Below, piece after piece: positions 44,187 through 55,144 of a DNA stretch of 64,000 nt (the stretch's first letter is position 1; each line of letters opens with the position of its first letter). Source of the stretch: Halicephalobus mephisto. Taxonomy: Eukaryota; Nematoda; Chromadorea; Rhabditida; Panagrolaimidae. The notes under the pieces were generated by a model that was not told the origin of the DNA, made no database searches, and saw only the letters and a list, made by a program, of their open reading frames with translations. The translations under genes were made by a program, and so were the position numbers. The stretch spans positions 62,001 through 126,000 of the forward strand of contig SWDT01000042.1 of NCBI GenBank assembly GCA_009193035.1, given 5' to 3'.

Positions 44187-44801
44187 CTAGCAAATTCTTC
44201 ATTAATTAGTATAGGATAAAAAGTAGAGCACGATCCGGTTTTTAACAAACTAACATATAAATCAAAACGAAGAAATGCTTGTCTCAATGAGCATTTTCGA
44301 GATGATAGAGTTATCATTGCTTTAACAGTCTTTCACAATGATTAACGCACAATCTATATCTTTTCAGTATGCTTTATTGAACAGTAAAGCTTTAAACGAG
44401 GAACTCTTGACTGATAAGAGTTATCCTCAAGTTGGTCTTTATTATTGTGATTGAACTTTATTGAATGTATTTCAATGGTCTGTAAAACCATCGATCTTGA
44501 AATTCCAAATCAAGTTTTAATTCAGATTCGAATTAACTTTAGTTCAAAAGGTGAAGAATCTGAATTTGAGTCAAATTAGTTCGAAATCAAAGATTTTGGA
44601 AAATTTGCAGTTCTTTCAGTTATAACTCACAAAACCTGACACTAAAATTACATTTATAATAACTGTACAATAATTGGGAAAATTGCAATAAATACCGAAT
44701 AAAATATATTATACGCTTGTTTTTAAGTAAATTGCTTATGTTATATATATCGTATAAGTATATAAACCTTGGCATTTATTGATCAAGAATTAGGCACATT
44801 T
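44187..44801. other. Intergenic spacer between paralogs B and C
   Basis: AT-rich with no open frame of note. Probably promoter and outron of paralog B. Confidence 0.4.
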
Positions 44802-45155
44802 TTAACTACTTTTTTTTGATATGCATTTCTTGAACAAAATCATCAACGAAAATCCTTTAGTTTTGTTAGGCGTCGATTTTGGAAGATGCTTTTTAGATTT
44901 CGCATCGACGACGTTCTTTTCTTGGGGCTTCATATCCGGATGATTACTATCAGATGAAATTGACCTATTGGAGGTAACGAACTTGGAAGGGGACATTTTA
45001 CTAGCTGAGAACGCCGGATCGCAATTCTTGGATGTAGTATTCTTTAGCTTCTTAGCTAATGTAATTTGTTCTTTCATCACGAACATGGTAACCGTGATGT
45101 CTTCACTGGTACTGGACGGCAGGATGATTTTGCCACCAGAACGTGTTCTGTCCAT
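44802..45155 (-). CDS. Short paralog C, without the His-rich tail (117 aa)
   Basis: Single exon. The ATG follows ACTTTCAG directly. The N-terminus KIILPSSTSEDITVTMFV aligns with the same motif of paralogs A and B. The rest is Ser/Lys-rich and ends in a basic segment (CISKKSS), with no His-rich tail. It shows that the N-terminal segment, not the His tail, defines the family. An in-frame ATG upstream (45272) would add a hydrophobic stretch, but the splice acceptor argues against it. Confidence 0.6.
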   Translation of the reverse strand: MDRTRSGGKIILPSSTSEDITVTMFVMKEQITLAKKLKNTTSKNCDPAFSASKMSPSKFVTSNRSISSDSNHPDMKPQEKNVVDAKSKKHLPKSTPNKTKGFSLMILFKKCISKKSS

Positions 45156-46599
45156 CTGAAAGTATTCATTATTTATAAGTAAATAATAAATATATTTAAA
45201 AACGATTCCAATCAATAAATAGAAAGATGGACTGATAAATGAAGTTTTATTTTTCATTAGGAAGAATTTCACTGTTTATCTTGAAAGTACAAAAACAAAG
45301 ATAGTACGAATATTTTCCAATTTCTATAATCATATCTAAGGCACGTTTCTTCAAATTTAAAGAAAAGCCTTTTCAGTTATTTTAACAAAGTATTTTCTAC
45401 TCACAAATCATGAGTAATTTCCTTTATTTTTTAGTTTTTCAGCATTAGTAGGCATATATGTAAACAATAAAAGAAATTTAATTTAATAAAAATTTAAAAA
45501 AATCAAAAATTTGACTTTAAGCAAAAATTAAATCCTGTTTTGGAATTCGGCTAAGTATGTTTTACCTCAAGATTCAGTACGTAGTGAATTTTATTTTACT
45601 CTCAGTTGTCTTCATTAATCTGTCGACATAGTCAGTTACGTCATTGATTATCCATCATGCCTAGGTTTTTCAAAAGATCACCTTCACTTTTCTGTTTTTG
45701 TATTCTTCAATCACTCTCTGTAACTTAATTTACAAATACCTCAACTACCGTAAGCACCTGAATTCACTGTGGAATGTCACTTCTTCGACGGCTGTTTACA
45801 TGACTACAGAATTAAACGTTGAAAAGTACCCCCGAAATGTACTTATTATGTTGTTGTATTCTGGAGAGACAATGAATCAAGTTATTTCACATGTACTCAA
45901 CTCATCCTGAAGACCCCAGTTGTGTATTTAGTAATTGTAAGGTTCACCTTTGTTCTTACCGTAGGCGTTGACAGACGTTTTTGTGCTTATTTTACTTGGA
46001 AATATCGTCCGAAATACAATGAATTCCTGTATATTTTGGCATCTCTAATGTGATGATTTATGATTATTACATTTATGTTTGAATTTAATTTGAAAAATAA
46101 TGAATTGCCTGACTATATCCGTTTTTCGTTTTTTATACTGAATGATCTGTCTATGTCAAGATTGGATACATTTGTGGAGCTTGTATTTGTAGAACTAGAA
46201 CAGTATTACTCATATTGGTTCAGCAGAAGTTGAGAACAATGTCTCAGGCAGTGAATTCGTTGTTATTTACAATAAACTAATTAAAAACAACCTTTCAGAA
46301 GCAAATGCACAGTTTAAAGAGAAAAAGAATGCTTCTGACCTTCTTCGTCAAAGTGTTATCTCACATTGCTGCAGGCATTTTGCTGTTTTCGATTTCAATC
46401 CAGTCAAACCCACCAGAAGTTACTCCGTTTTTAAGAGTAGTTAAAAGCGTCTTTTGTGCTTATCTTTAGTGGAGGGAACTCAAGCACAAATAACCATCAA
46501 GAACGATTTTATTTTTAAAGAATAATATTAAAAATAAAATCACATTATTTTGGACTTTTATACACAAACTGACTATTAGAATCACTTCACAATACTGTA
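45156..46599. other. Intergenic region with short unexplained frames
   Basis: Two plus-strand open segments have coherent composition but no family: 45698-45910 (70 codons) and 46216-46441 (no ATG, contains EANAQFKEKKNASDLLRQ). They may be remains of a decayed gene. Otherwise AT-rich. Confidence 0.35.
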
Positions 46600-49500
46600 T
46601 CATTGAAGTTTGCCGATTCTTTTTTGGGCACATTTCTGGGTGATCAACAGGAAGAAGACTCCAGAAAAGAAAGTCACACTTACCAGCAGAACCGGACCGA
46701 TCCACCATTCCGGGAGAGTAACGTTTTCAGGAATGATTTCTTGAAGATAATCCTTTCCTTTTGTCCACCTGGAAGTAAAACTTTGTTTAAATAATAAACG
46801 ATAAAATTAAAACTCACCGACAAAAAGTATTTAAAGAAGAAAACTCATGGAGCTCATTTCTGGAACAATTGTGGACTTTCGTGGTATTTACAAAATCCCT
46901 GGCCATTCTGTGATTCGCAAACCTCTCGATGGAAACGTAAGTAATAGGCAGTGCGTACTTGGAAACAGAAAGAAATGATTGATAAGACCTAAAATTATAT
47001 AATTATTACTGGATCAAGATTCCTTTAGCCAAGATGCATTCAACCTAGAAAACACGGTCCCGGAACGAAAGACTGGAAGTTAATCAATTGGTCTATTGTA
47101 GATTAGAAAAGTATTGCGTGTCTGTCATATTATTGTTCCTACTTTTTCTTTTTTCTTATTCTTTTTCCCTTTATTTTTCTCATATTATTATTTTTCTCTT
47201 TTTTTCCACATTATTTTTTTCATATAATTTTTCCTTTTCTCATATTGTTATTTTTGTTGTCGCGTATCATTGTTGATATATTAAACAGTCCTAATGTTCT
47301 CCATCTTCCACGCGGTCCCAAAATGGAAAGCTTTATATTCGAATCAACTGAAAGGTGATCGAACATTAGTCGCGCTATTGTTATTCTTATTTTCAGATGT
47401 TATTTTTGTATGAAGTAGTTCCAGTGTCTATTTGCCTTACACTTAGACCTTACGACACTAGATTATTAGGATGAAATATAATCTACACTCACTTCAAGAA
47501 TCCACTGCAAATGATGGACATGAAGACTGCCAAATGAGTCCCAAACAAAAACACTTTCTGACTTGATCGGAAACAGACAAAACTGGCCAGTGTTATCAGT
47601 TTGTAGAAGTAATAAACACACCAGATGATGCCAAATATCGCGATGAAGTCACCGATTTGAACATCGCCCGTCAGTTTCCAGACGAAAGTGAAGGCCGCCA
47701 TCCCGACGGAGAGGAAGTCCAGAACAGAACTCAGCAGGATGAAAACTAGAAACATCAGACTCGCATTGTACAGTCCCAGAGATGTCTCGAAAAACATCGA
47801 CTTTCTCTGGTCATTAACTAAAAATGATGAAGTGATTTCAGGTACTGTAAGTAACTCACATTGAATACAAGTTGCCCAAACACCAGCCAGTCCGGAAAAC
47901 AGAACCAATCCAAAGGACGATCCAGCAATGGATTTTGGAATGTGCCAACTACGGTTATTCACAGAAGCCCCAAATATAGCCAGGATCAGGACAACTAGAG
48001 GAAGAATAAACTGTCCGAAAATGAAGAACGCCGATCGTCCTACATAGGCTAGTTGCCTACTGAATAGAGTAACGATTCTAGAGCCGTTTGAAGGAGTTCC
48101 ATAAAAACAAGACAGAATAGGCATTTCCGAGGGTAGATTATTCGGGGAATTCAGAAGAGGCAAACTGTCTCGACGTTCCTGAAAGTTAATTATTGTGAAA
48201 ATTACCGTAGAATGAACAAACTCTGAAAATCTCAGCTAATTTCATAGCTTTTGTTTGAGTTTCGGCGTAGCTTTCTGGGGTTTCCCTGTCTACAGAAGCC
48301 AAGGATACTGAAATCATAATTGTCTTTTCCGGTATCCTTAAACAGTAACCTACAGTAATACACAGCAGGGTTTTCTGAAGACGGACATTTAAACCCCACG
48401 CTGTTGAAGTAATGGGGCATCTGTTTGCTCGGACCAGAATACACGACTTCGCCGTAAAATAACAAACTTAACTGAGTTAGTAACTGATAAATGTCGCTTC
48501 TGGGACACTTCATTGAAACCAAAGCCATTCTGGCCTGGCGTTTACAGTAATCCTGCAGGGATGACATCAACTGGAAAGCAGACAAGGCGTCCAGATTCTT
48601 GATAGGGTCATCTATGATGATGAGGACTGGATCTCGGACCAGATGCATTGCTATGAGGAGCCTTCTGGAGTCAGCTTCCTTCAGAGTGTCCACGACTTTC
48701 TCAGCAATGGGTCCAAGGTCGAATTGCTGCATTAGCGTGAATACTCGGTAGTTTACAGTTTCCGGCTTACAGTTTAGAGCCAGCCTGGCATGATAATGAA
48801 GAGTCTGTTCTACAGTAAGATTCGGCAACAGAGGTGCATTCAGATCCACGTATTCACAAAGTGCAGCGAAACGAGACTCTGTAAGTCCAGAAAATCACAC
48901 TATTTTAAAAATTAAACATGAATTTTTTTACCGAATGGTCCTGGCAAGAATTTTCTAATTTTTAGAAACTAAACCTATGTGATAGTGATTTTGAAATTAA
49001 TTTTTTAGAAATGCATTCTTCCTAAGTAGACCTAGAAAGTCCCAGAACAGGATATATAGGGTACATAACCCTATATCCATCCTCAAAAGTCAATTATATA
49101 TGAATATAGATTTAAGCATTCGAAAAATCACACCTGACATCCAAAGTACCCTATCGAAGACGGCTTTCTTTTTTAATTTTAATTAACTCACTGGTTAGTA
49201 ACTGTCCATTAAGCCAGATAACTCCGTCGATTTTTCCATTAAGTCTGCCGGCAATGACCTTCAGTAAAGTCGATTTGCCGCTGCCAGAAGCCCCGATGAT
49301 TCCGTGGACTTCGCCGTGAGAAATCTTGAACGAAACTCTTCTCAAAAATTCTGCCGTCACTGGAGGAGTGTAAATTGATGAAACACTGAAAATTAATTTT
49401 CAAATTTAAAAAAATTTAATTTTTTAACCCTGATTCCGAAACGAATAACAGTTTCACTTGAACTTCATAAAATAATTTGGATTAAATTTATTACTAAATT

Positions 49501-49787
49501 TTTTTCGAAAAAAAGTAGATTTTTTTTGTTTAAAAAATATTTAAAAAATTTCTTTAATATTAAAAAGTTTTAAAAATAAAAAATATTTAAAGAATTTCTT
49601 TAATGTTAAAAAGTTTTAAAAATAAAAAATTATGATTCGTGTCAAGACCGAAAATCGACAATTAAATCCATTTTTTAAAAAGTGAAAAATCAGCCCACCA
49701 GCTTCCTTTGGCGAAGCTCCTGATGAAGCTCAATTCTCTGACATCCAGATTAGCTCCGAAAGTGACGTCGGTCTTCTGATTCCTCAT
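46600..49787 (-). CDS. ABCG5: ABCG5-like half-transporter
   Basis: Eight exons: 49787-49699, 49385-49192, 48878-48354, 48307-48222, 48178-47860, 47817-47493, 46988-46818 and 46768-46600, 625 aa. A White/ABCG-type half transporter: nucleotide-binding domain, then six membrane helices. Walker A is intact (GASGSGKST, 61-69). The signature is degenerate (TLKEADSRR for LSGGExRR), Walker B ends DDP instead of DEP, and the H-loop His is replaced (MKCPRSDI). PLLPNLTVEQTL and GFLKSYQSF fit ABCG5. A GTAAGT inside the last exon is read through because it lies within the final helix (GPVLLVSVTFFSGVFFLLI). Partner of the head-to-head ABCG8-like gene; in vertebrates the pair exports sterols. Confidence 0.82.
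47110..47262 (+). repeat. Polypyrimidine tract in ABCG5 intron
   Basis: About 150 nt almost entirely T and C on the plus strand (purine-rich on the transcribed strand), with TTTTTCTCATATTATT-like subrepeats. It lies in the 504-nt intron between the last two long exons. Confidence 0.7.
48900..49175 (+). repeat. Dispersed 250-370-bp repeat, copy 4
   Basis: In the ABCG5 intron between exons 2 and 3. Shares TGATAGTGATTTTG-, GCATTCTTCCTAAGTAGA- and TAGGGTACATAACCCTATATCCATC-like blocks, then CATTCGAAAAATCACACC, with copies 1-3. Here the middle forms a near-perfect inverted repeat (GGATATATAGGGT / ACCCTATATCC). Confidence 0.7.
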
Positions 49788-50342
49788 TTTTTCTAAAATT
49801 TCTTATAAGAACTAAAAAAATTATTTCACGAAATCCTTATTCATTCCCGAAAACCGGCAGATGGATGGCCATTGTTGACCGCGCGTGACCTTTCAGGTAG
49901 GATCGGAACCACCTCTATCTGAGGGGAGTCGGTGTTCATTGTCCTTCGGATCCCAAAAAGTGACTACGTTCGCGCGCCATTTCGGGAGCAAACAGGTTCA
50001 TCTTTGGACCAACAATCCGAAAAAATCAAACACCTGGTCAAGGGGATTCGTTCTGGTTTGGCCGTCCCGTGTTCGATTTTGTTTTATTTCATAGTTATTA
50101 AAGGAGGAATGCCAATTCTATCATGTTCAAAAATGCCAGCAATTTCCGTTCAGGAGCATTCTAATAATTTTTTTAGATTTTTAATTAAAAATTCTTTTGT
50201 TTTTTTCATAAAATAAAATAGTTAGATTCCTAAAAATAACAGAAATTGAACTCGATGGTCCCGAACGGAAATTATGAACATTTTAAAATAAAAATTGATG
50301 TTTATTTTTTATAAACTACTGTACTGAAAGTAATTCTAGAAA
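49788..50342. promoter_or_regulatory. Shared divergent promoter region of ABCG5/ABCG8
   Basis: 555 bp between two divergent start codons. The centre (49860-50080) is clearly GC-richer than its flanks, with GCGCGTGACC, CTGAGGGGAGTC and GTTCGCGCGCC, and could be a bidirectional promoter or enhancer. No known factor site is asserted. Plus frames in this region are biased by composition and not called. Confidence 0.5.
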
Positions 50343-53300
50343 ATGATGGAACCCGTGTTTTATGGGAACCACCCGTACACCTACATGCATCTGGCTCCCC
50401 ATCAGAGACAAAAACTCTCCAAAGAAGATCTCCATTTGTGGGCAATGCAGAGACAAGCAGCATCGACGGCCTTGGCTGCGAGTTTTTTGAACTTGCCTCC
50501 AACCGTCTTCGAAGAGGTAAGTTTCACAAAAAATGAATTCCTATTTTCTAATTCATAAAATCAAAATTCTCCAGATCCCCTGGAGAGTGACGGAATCGAA
50601 GGTTAAGTGCTACCGTCATGGTCAAAATTACCCTCCTAAAATGGCCTTGAAGACAAATTCACTCGGAGGAAAATGTGACTCTTCGATTGAAATACGACAG
50701 TCTTAGATTGAATGAAGAGTCTCATTTTCTTCCAGAAACCATTTCACTTCTGACCAGGTTTTTGGAGATATTTCGATTTTCCACTTTTTTGAGCATGGAA
50801 GCCAGATCCTAACCGGAATCTGTCACTTTCGTTCTTCTTTGGATCACGCGAAAACAATCTTTTTCTTTTTAGCAATTTTCGGCCGTTCGTGAATAATTTA
50901 TTTTTTTGATTCATTTCTGTGGCTACTACAAATGGGATTCTGTTTTGGTCATAGCAGGTCTTCTGCACAACCTCGGATAGTGACTGGGAAATTTAGAACT
51001 TGAGGTTTTCTGGACACTATTCTAATTATCTTTTAGTGGGATTGTTGTGGATAGTATCTAACAAATTTTTATTTTTGAACTTTCGGAATACTATCGAAAT
51101 TTTTCAATACAATTACTACAAATGGTATCCAAGGAATTTTAATTTCTAAACATCTCAGACACTATCAGGGTAGTATTTATAGAATTTCAATTTCCGGACT
51201 TTTCAGACACTATCCTAATTATCTTCAACGGATAGTATCTAAGAAATTTTAACTTTTCAGACACTATCCTAATTTTCTTTATTAAAAATATCATGAATAG
51301 CGTCTATGTCGGTCCTATCTCCGAACTTCCCAGAGACTATCCAGTTTTGTAATTGGAACTGTTTCTTTTACAATATCGATTTCCAGGACACAGACGCTCC
51401 GGTTTCCACCGCCACCTCAAATTCTTCCAATGGAGCATCCACTTCTCCTCTAATTATGGTTAGAGATCACCCAGATAGAGCCCAGCTTGCGTTCCACAAG
51501 TTTGGGGGTAATGTATCCCACAGATTCCTCCCTAATGGGGATTATGGTCATTCACAGGACAGATTTCGCTCTTTGAACAGACCCAAACTAGGAATCAATG
51601 CTATTTCTGGACCTTTTTCTCAGCAGAGTTTTTTACCGAGGAAAATCTCCAAATCTGATTGGGATCTACGGGTTCAAGAATACAACCTTCATTCGGGACC
51701 TCATATGATGGTTCCGAATGCCCATGGATACGTGTCTTCTACCGGGACTAGTGTCGCTGGATCTGCGGACAACCAGACGGAACAAGAATCAGAACATTCG
51801 GTCGAGCAACAGGGCGTTATGAGAAGACATCACGGACACTACTTCAGTAATATTGATTTATTCAGTCAACCAAATAATGGATTCAATTATCTGAAGTACG
51901 CAAAGGCCAATGACTTCGAAGTCGTGAACAATGGGTGAGTTTTAAAAAGTAGAAATTAAAATGCATTTGGATAGTGTCTAAAAATTTGGGTCATTGGACA
52001 CTATCCAAGTTTGTATTAGAGAGTAAATTTGGATAGTGTTTAAAAATTTGAGTTTTCAAACACTATACAAGTTTGGTATTAAAGTTGTTTTTTAGCTCCC
52101 CTCATGTCAGAATCCTCGATTTCTCCTTCGAACTCGATCCGAGATCCAAATTCGACAAAGTGATGCTTCAGTCCAATGCATCTCTTCAAGTCCTCCACAA
52201 TATCAATTTCGATCTTGTCGGTGGAGATACCCTTGCTCTGATGTACACTTCTGAGCCTGAATTAAAGTGTTTTTTTTCTATCTTGACCGGCTACAATATC
52301 CCCAAGGGGAAAGTCAACGGGATTTTGGAAATCAACGGTCATCATCTGAAATGCCACCAATTCGCAGATAGAACTGCTTTTGTTCCTCTCATCGATCCAC
52401 CTAAATGGCTGACAACGATCGAGTATTTGGAGTACTACACAACTTTGATTCATCCCGCGACGAATGCTGTTCCGAGGAAGAGATTAATAGAACAACTGAT
52501 CCATGGACTAGCCTTAGGGCCTTTGAGGAAGAGACTCTGCAAGGAACTCAGCTGGACAGAAAAACAAAGACTGAAACTAGCGGCTCAGATGGTTTTGGAC
52601 ACGGATATCCTGATAACAGAGAACATCATCCAGAACATGGATCTCTACGATGCCGCTTTCGTGATTGACTTCATCAGAGACTGGGCTCAGAGATTCAACA
52701 GGATAGTCATAATGGCGACGATCCCGCCGACGATAGAAGTCCTGACAATGTTCAAAAAAGTAGCCGTCATGTCTTCCGGAAAAATAATCTACTTCGGAGA
52801 GAGTGCCAGCATGTGTGACTATTTCGAATCTATAGGGTTCCAGTGTCCTCAGCTGAAGAATCCTTGTGACTATTACGGTAATTTCTACTCAGAGATGTTC
52901 TAGATAATGTTGCACGAAATTTCGACATTTTTTAATTTAAAAAAAGTATTTAGAATACGGTAATTGGAGTCATAGATTCAGAATCGGAAATCAGAATTGG
53001 ATATTGATTTCCAAAACCTCGGGATTCGGAATATACTGGTTCGATTACTGTATCGTAGATGATTTTTAAATTTAAGACCTAAATTTCACACAAAAAGACA
53101 GAAAATTGTGTAAAATAGTTTTTAAATTTTTTAAATTAAAATTTAATTTTAGTGGATCTGGTGACTCATGATTTACTTTCTCCTGATTCGGCCCTAGAGT
53201 CGTCCGCCAGAATCCGTACTCTTGCGGATCTTTGGCAACATAAAAGACCTCCACCGATAGCCTCTCAAGGGAGTATCGTATCGCCAAAAACCACAAGACC

Positions 53301-54326
53301 GTCGCCGATGATGAAGATATTTATTCTCTATTTGAGGTTCTGGAATCTGTTCTTCAATCGTCCCTGGCCAAGGTTGGGCGAATTCTTTTTCGGTGCAGTT
53401 TTTTCGCTGGTTGTCGGATGGCTCTACTTCGACATACCGAAGGACAGAAGGTCCGGCATCGACGACCGAGAAGGCTTCATCTGCTCCGTCTTATTGCTTC
53501 TACCGTGTCTTCTGAGTCTGATTTCCTTGGAACGCGTTTTCGAAGACAGGAAACTGCTCAACTTTGACTATTCGGCCTACCTGTATTCTAGTGGATGTTA
53601 TTTATTTTCTAAAATAATGTTCGACCTTCCGTTCGCCATATTCGCTGGGATGACTGTAGCTACCCCGGCTTACTTGATGAGCAACATCAATCCTATGTTG
53701 CAGTCTTCCACAACAGCTTTGATCGTGTTTGTGATTCCTGTGGTGGCTTCTACAGTAATCACCAGGTATTCTGCCTGGATTTTTGGCTACATGTTCAAGT
53801 CGAAAATCGGTGGTTCTATCGCCGTGGGGATCCTTTGTTTATTAAATTTTGTGTTTTCTGGTTTCATGGTCCATTCCAACGACCAATGGAAGCCGTTCGG
53901 GATAGAACTCCAAATTTTCAACGTTTATTACTGGCTTAGAAAAGAGCTCATGAATCTTGTTTTCTCGACCGGTCAAGAGTCGAAAATCTACAGACTTCTA
54001 GAATCCCTAGTAGAACAACCTCATAAAAAATCAGAATTCTTCATCGATTGCCTCAAGAAACCAGTGGTGGCAACCAAGCTTTCTGTAAATTTTGTTTTTT
54101 AAACAAATTTATAAAAAAATTTTAGGTCCCTGTTTTGACTGTTACAAAATGTCTCCGAACTACTGGACAACAAGTGCTTTCATTTGCGGGGTATTCGTCA
54201 TCGATGGAATCTAGCTCATTTGGTTGGATGGTCGTTGGTTGCTGGACTTTCATTGTTTTATTTTCGCTGATTTTTGCGACTGCTTGTTGGAGTCGGAGAT
54301 CGTCGGAACAAAAAAAGCAAAAATGA
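50343..54326 (+). CDS. ABCG8: ABCG8-like half-transporter with long N-terminus
   Basis: Five exons: 50343-50516, 51387-51934, 52096-52877, 53153-54084 and 54126-54326, 878 aa. An optional 27-nt exon (50575-50601, IPWRVTESK) also fits the frame. The first 240 residues are low-complexity and unlike other ABCG8 proteins. The nucleotide-binding domain follows with Walker A lost (GGDTLALMYTSEPELKC, no GxxGxGK). The signature is LSWTEKQR, Walker B is degenerate (DILITENI), and the H-loop lacks His (MATIPPTIEV). Six membrane helices then match ABCG8 (LLNFDYSAYLYSSGCYLFSK, FSGFMVHSNDQWKPFG). It probably dimerises with the adjacent ABCG5-like protein. Several introns carry hairpin repeats. Confidence 0.8.
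50970..51360 (+). repeat. Hairpin repeat array, group 3 (ABCG8 intron)
   Basis: About five diverged units of the GGATAGTGTC...GACACTATCC family in the intron before exon 2. Some arms read GGATAGTATC with ATACTATCG or GACACTATCC. The last right arm (AGAGACTATCC) lies at about 51330-51342. Confidence 0.72.
51965..52076 (+). repeat. Two hairpin units in the next ABCG8 intron
   Basis: TGGATAGTGTCTAAAAATTTG...GGACACTATCCA and a second unit TGGATAGTGTTTAAAAATTTG...AAACACTATACA. Both have near-identical left halves, spaced about 63 nt, and fill most of the 161-nt intron. Confidence 0.78.
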
Positions 54327-55144
54327 CATTTTGTATTAAAATTCCTCCATAATTGCAAAATAAAAATAAATCCTTAAAAATCAGGTCCAGTAGCAAACTT
54401 GGATAGTGACTTGAAGTGTTAAGAACTTTAACCTTCTCAGACACTATCCACGTGTTTCTCTCAACAGTGAGTAGTCGGGAAAACACATTTTCGGGGTTCT
54501 TGAACGTTATCTAACTTTACTCTCGGATTTAACGTTTCTTAAACTCGTTATTTAGATAACCACCCCAAGGAATTAGTAAAAATCAGCGTAAAAGTGAAAT
54601 CGATGTCCGGAACCGAACCGGAAAAACGTTATACTGAAATCTGGGTCATTTTTCAGAAAAGAGACAACGAATTTTGAAAACGGATCGATGTTGAGTGAAA
54701 TTTGTCAACTGTTCATTTGCTGCAGTCATGGACATGCGCGATCGATCTCTTTTCAACCCTGACAAAACCATTGGGCGAATAACCGAATGTTTGCCTCGTG
54801 GAGATGGTCGGGCATTCACCGAAGAAATAAAGTCTTGTTTTCTTTAAAATTGGAAAATCAAATCTTTATTACACGTGTTATTTCTGTATTTTGTCATTTC
54901 CTCTGGCAAAACCACTAGATGCCAAATGAACCGCGCAAAGACAAAGATGCGTTTCTTCGGCATTCCGCGACACGTGTCCCTTGTTTTCCCAGATTTCCAA
55001 CTTGTTTTCATATATCTTTTTTATTTTTTATCGAAATATTTCTTAATGTTTATCTTTTATTGATCGGGATTAAACTGAAAACTAATCCATATTCATTTTG
55101 CAGGTGCTATTTGGTACGCTCAAAACGGGACACTAACTTTAAAG
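54327..55144. other. Intergenic region between ABCG8 and GLG1
   Basis: Contains one hairpin unit (54400-54450, TGGATAGTGACTTG...GACACTATCCA). A short plus frame (54728-54847, 39 codons, MDMRDRSLFNPDKTIG) carries an AATAAA near its end and looks like UTR. A TTTGCAG acceptor at about 55097-55103 probably trims the GLG1 message. Confidence 0.5.

Noticed and set aside
46636..46683. Putative intron (GTAAGT...CCCAG) in the last ABCG5 exon
   Set aside because: Its 48 nt are in frame and encode the second half of the final membrane helix; splicing would destroy it.
49885..50216. Plus-strand open frames in the ABCG5/8 promoter
   Set aside because: No start context, signal, or family match; GC-rich promoter composition explains the lack of stops.
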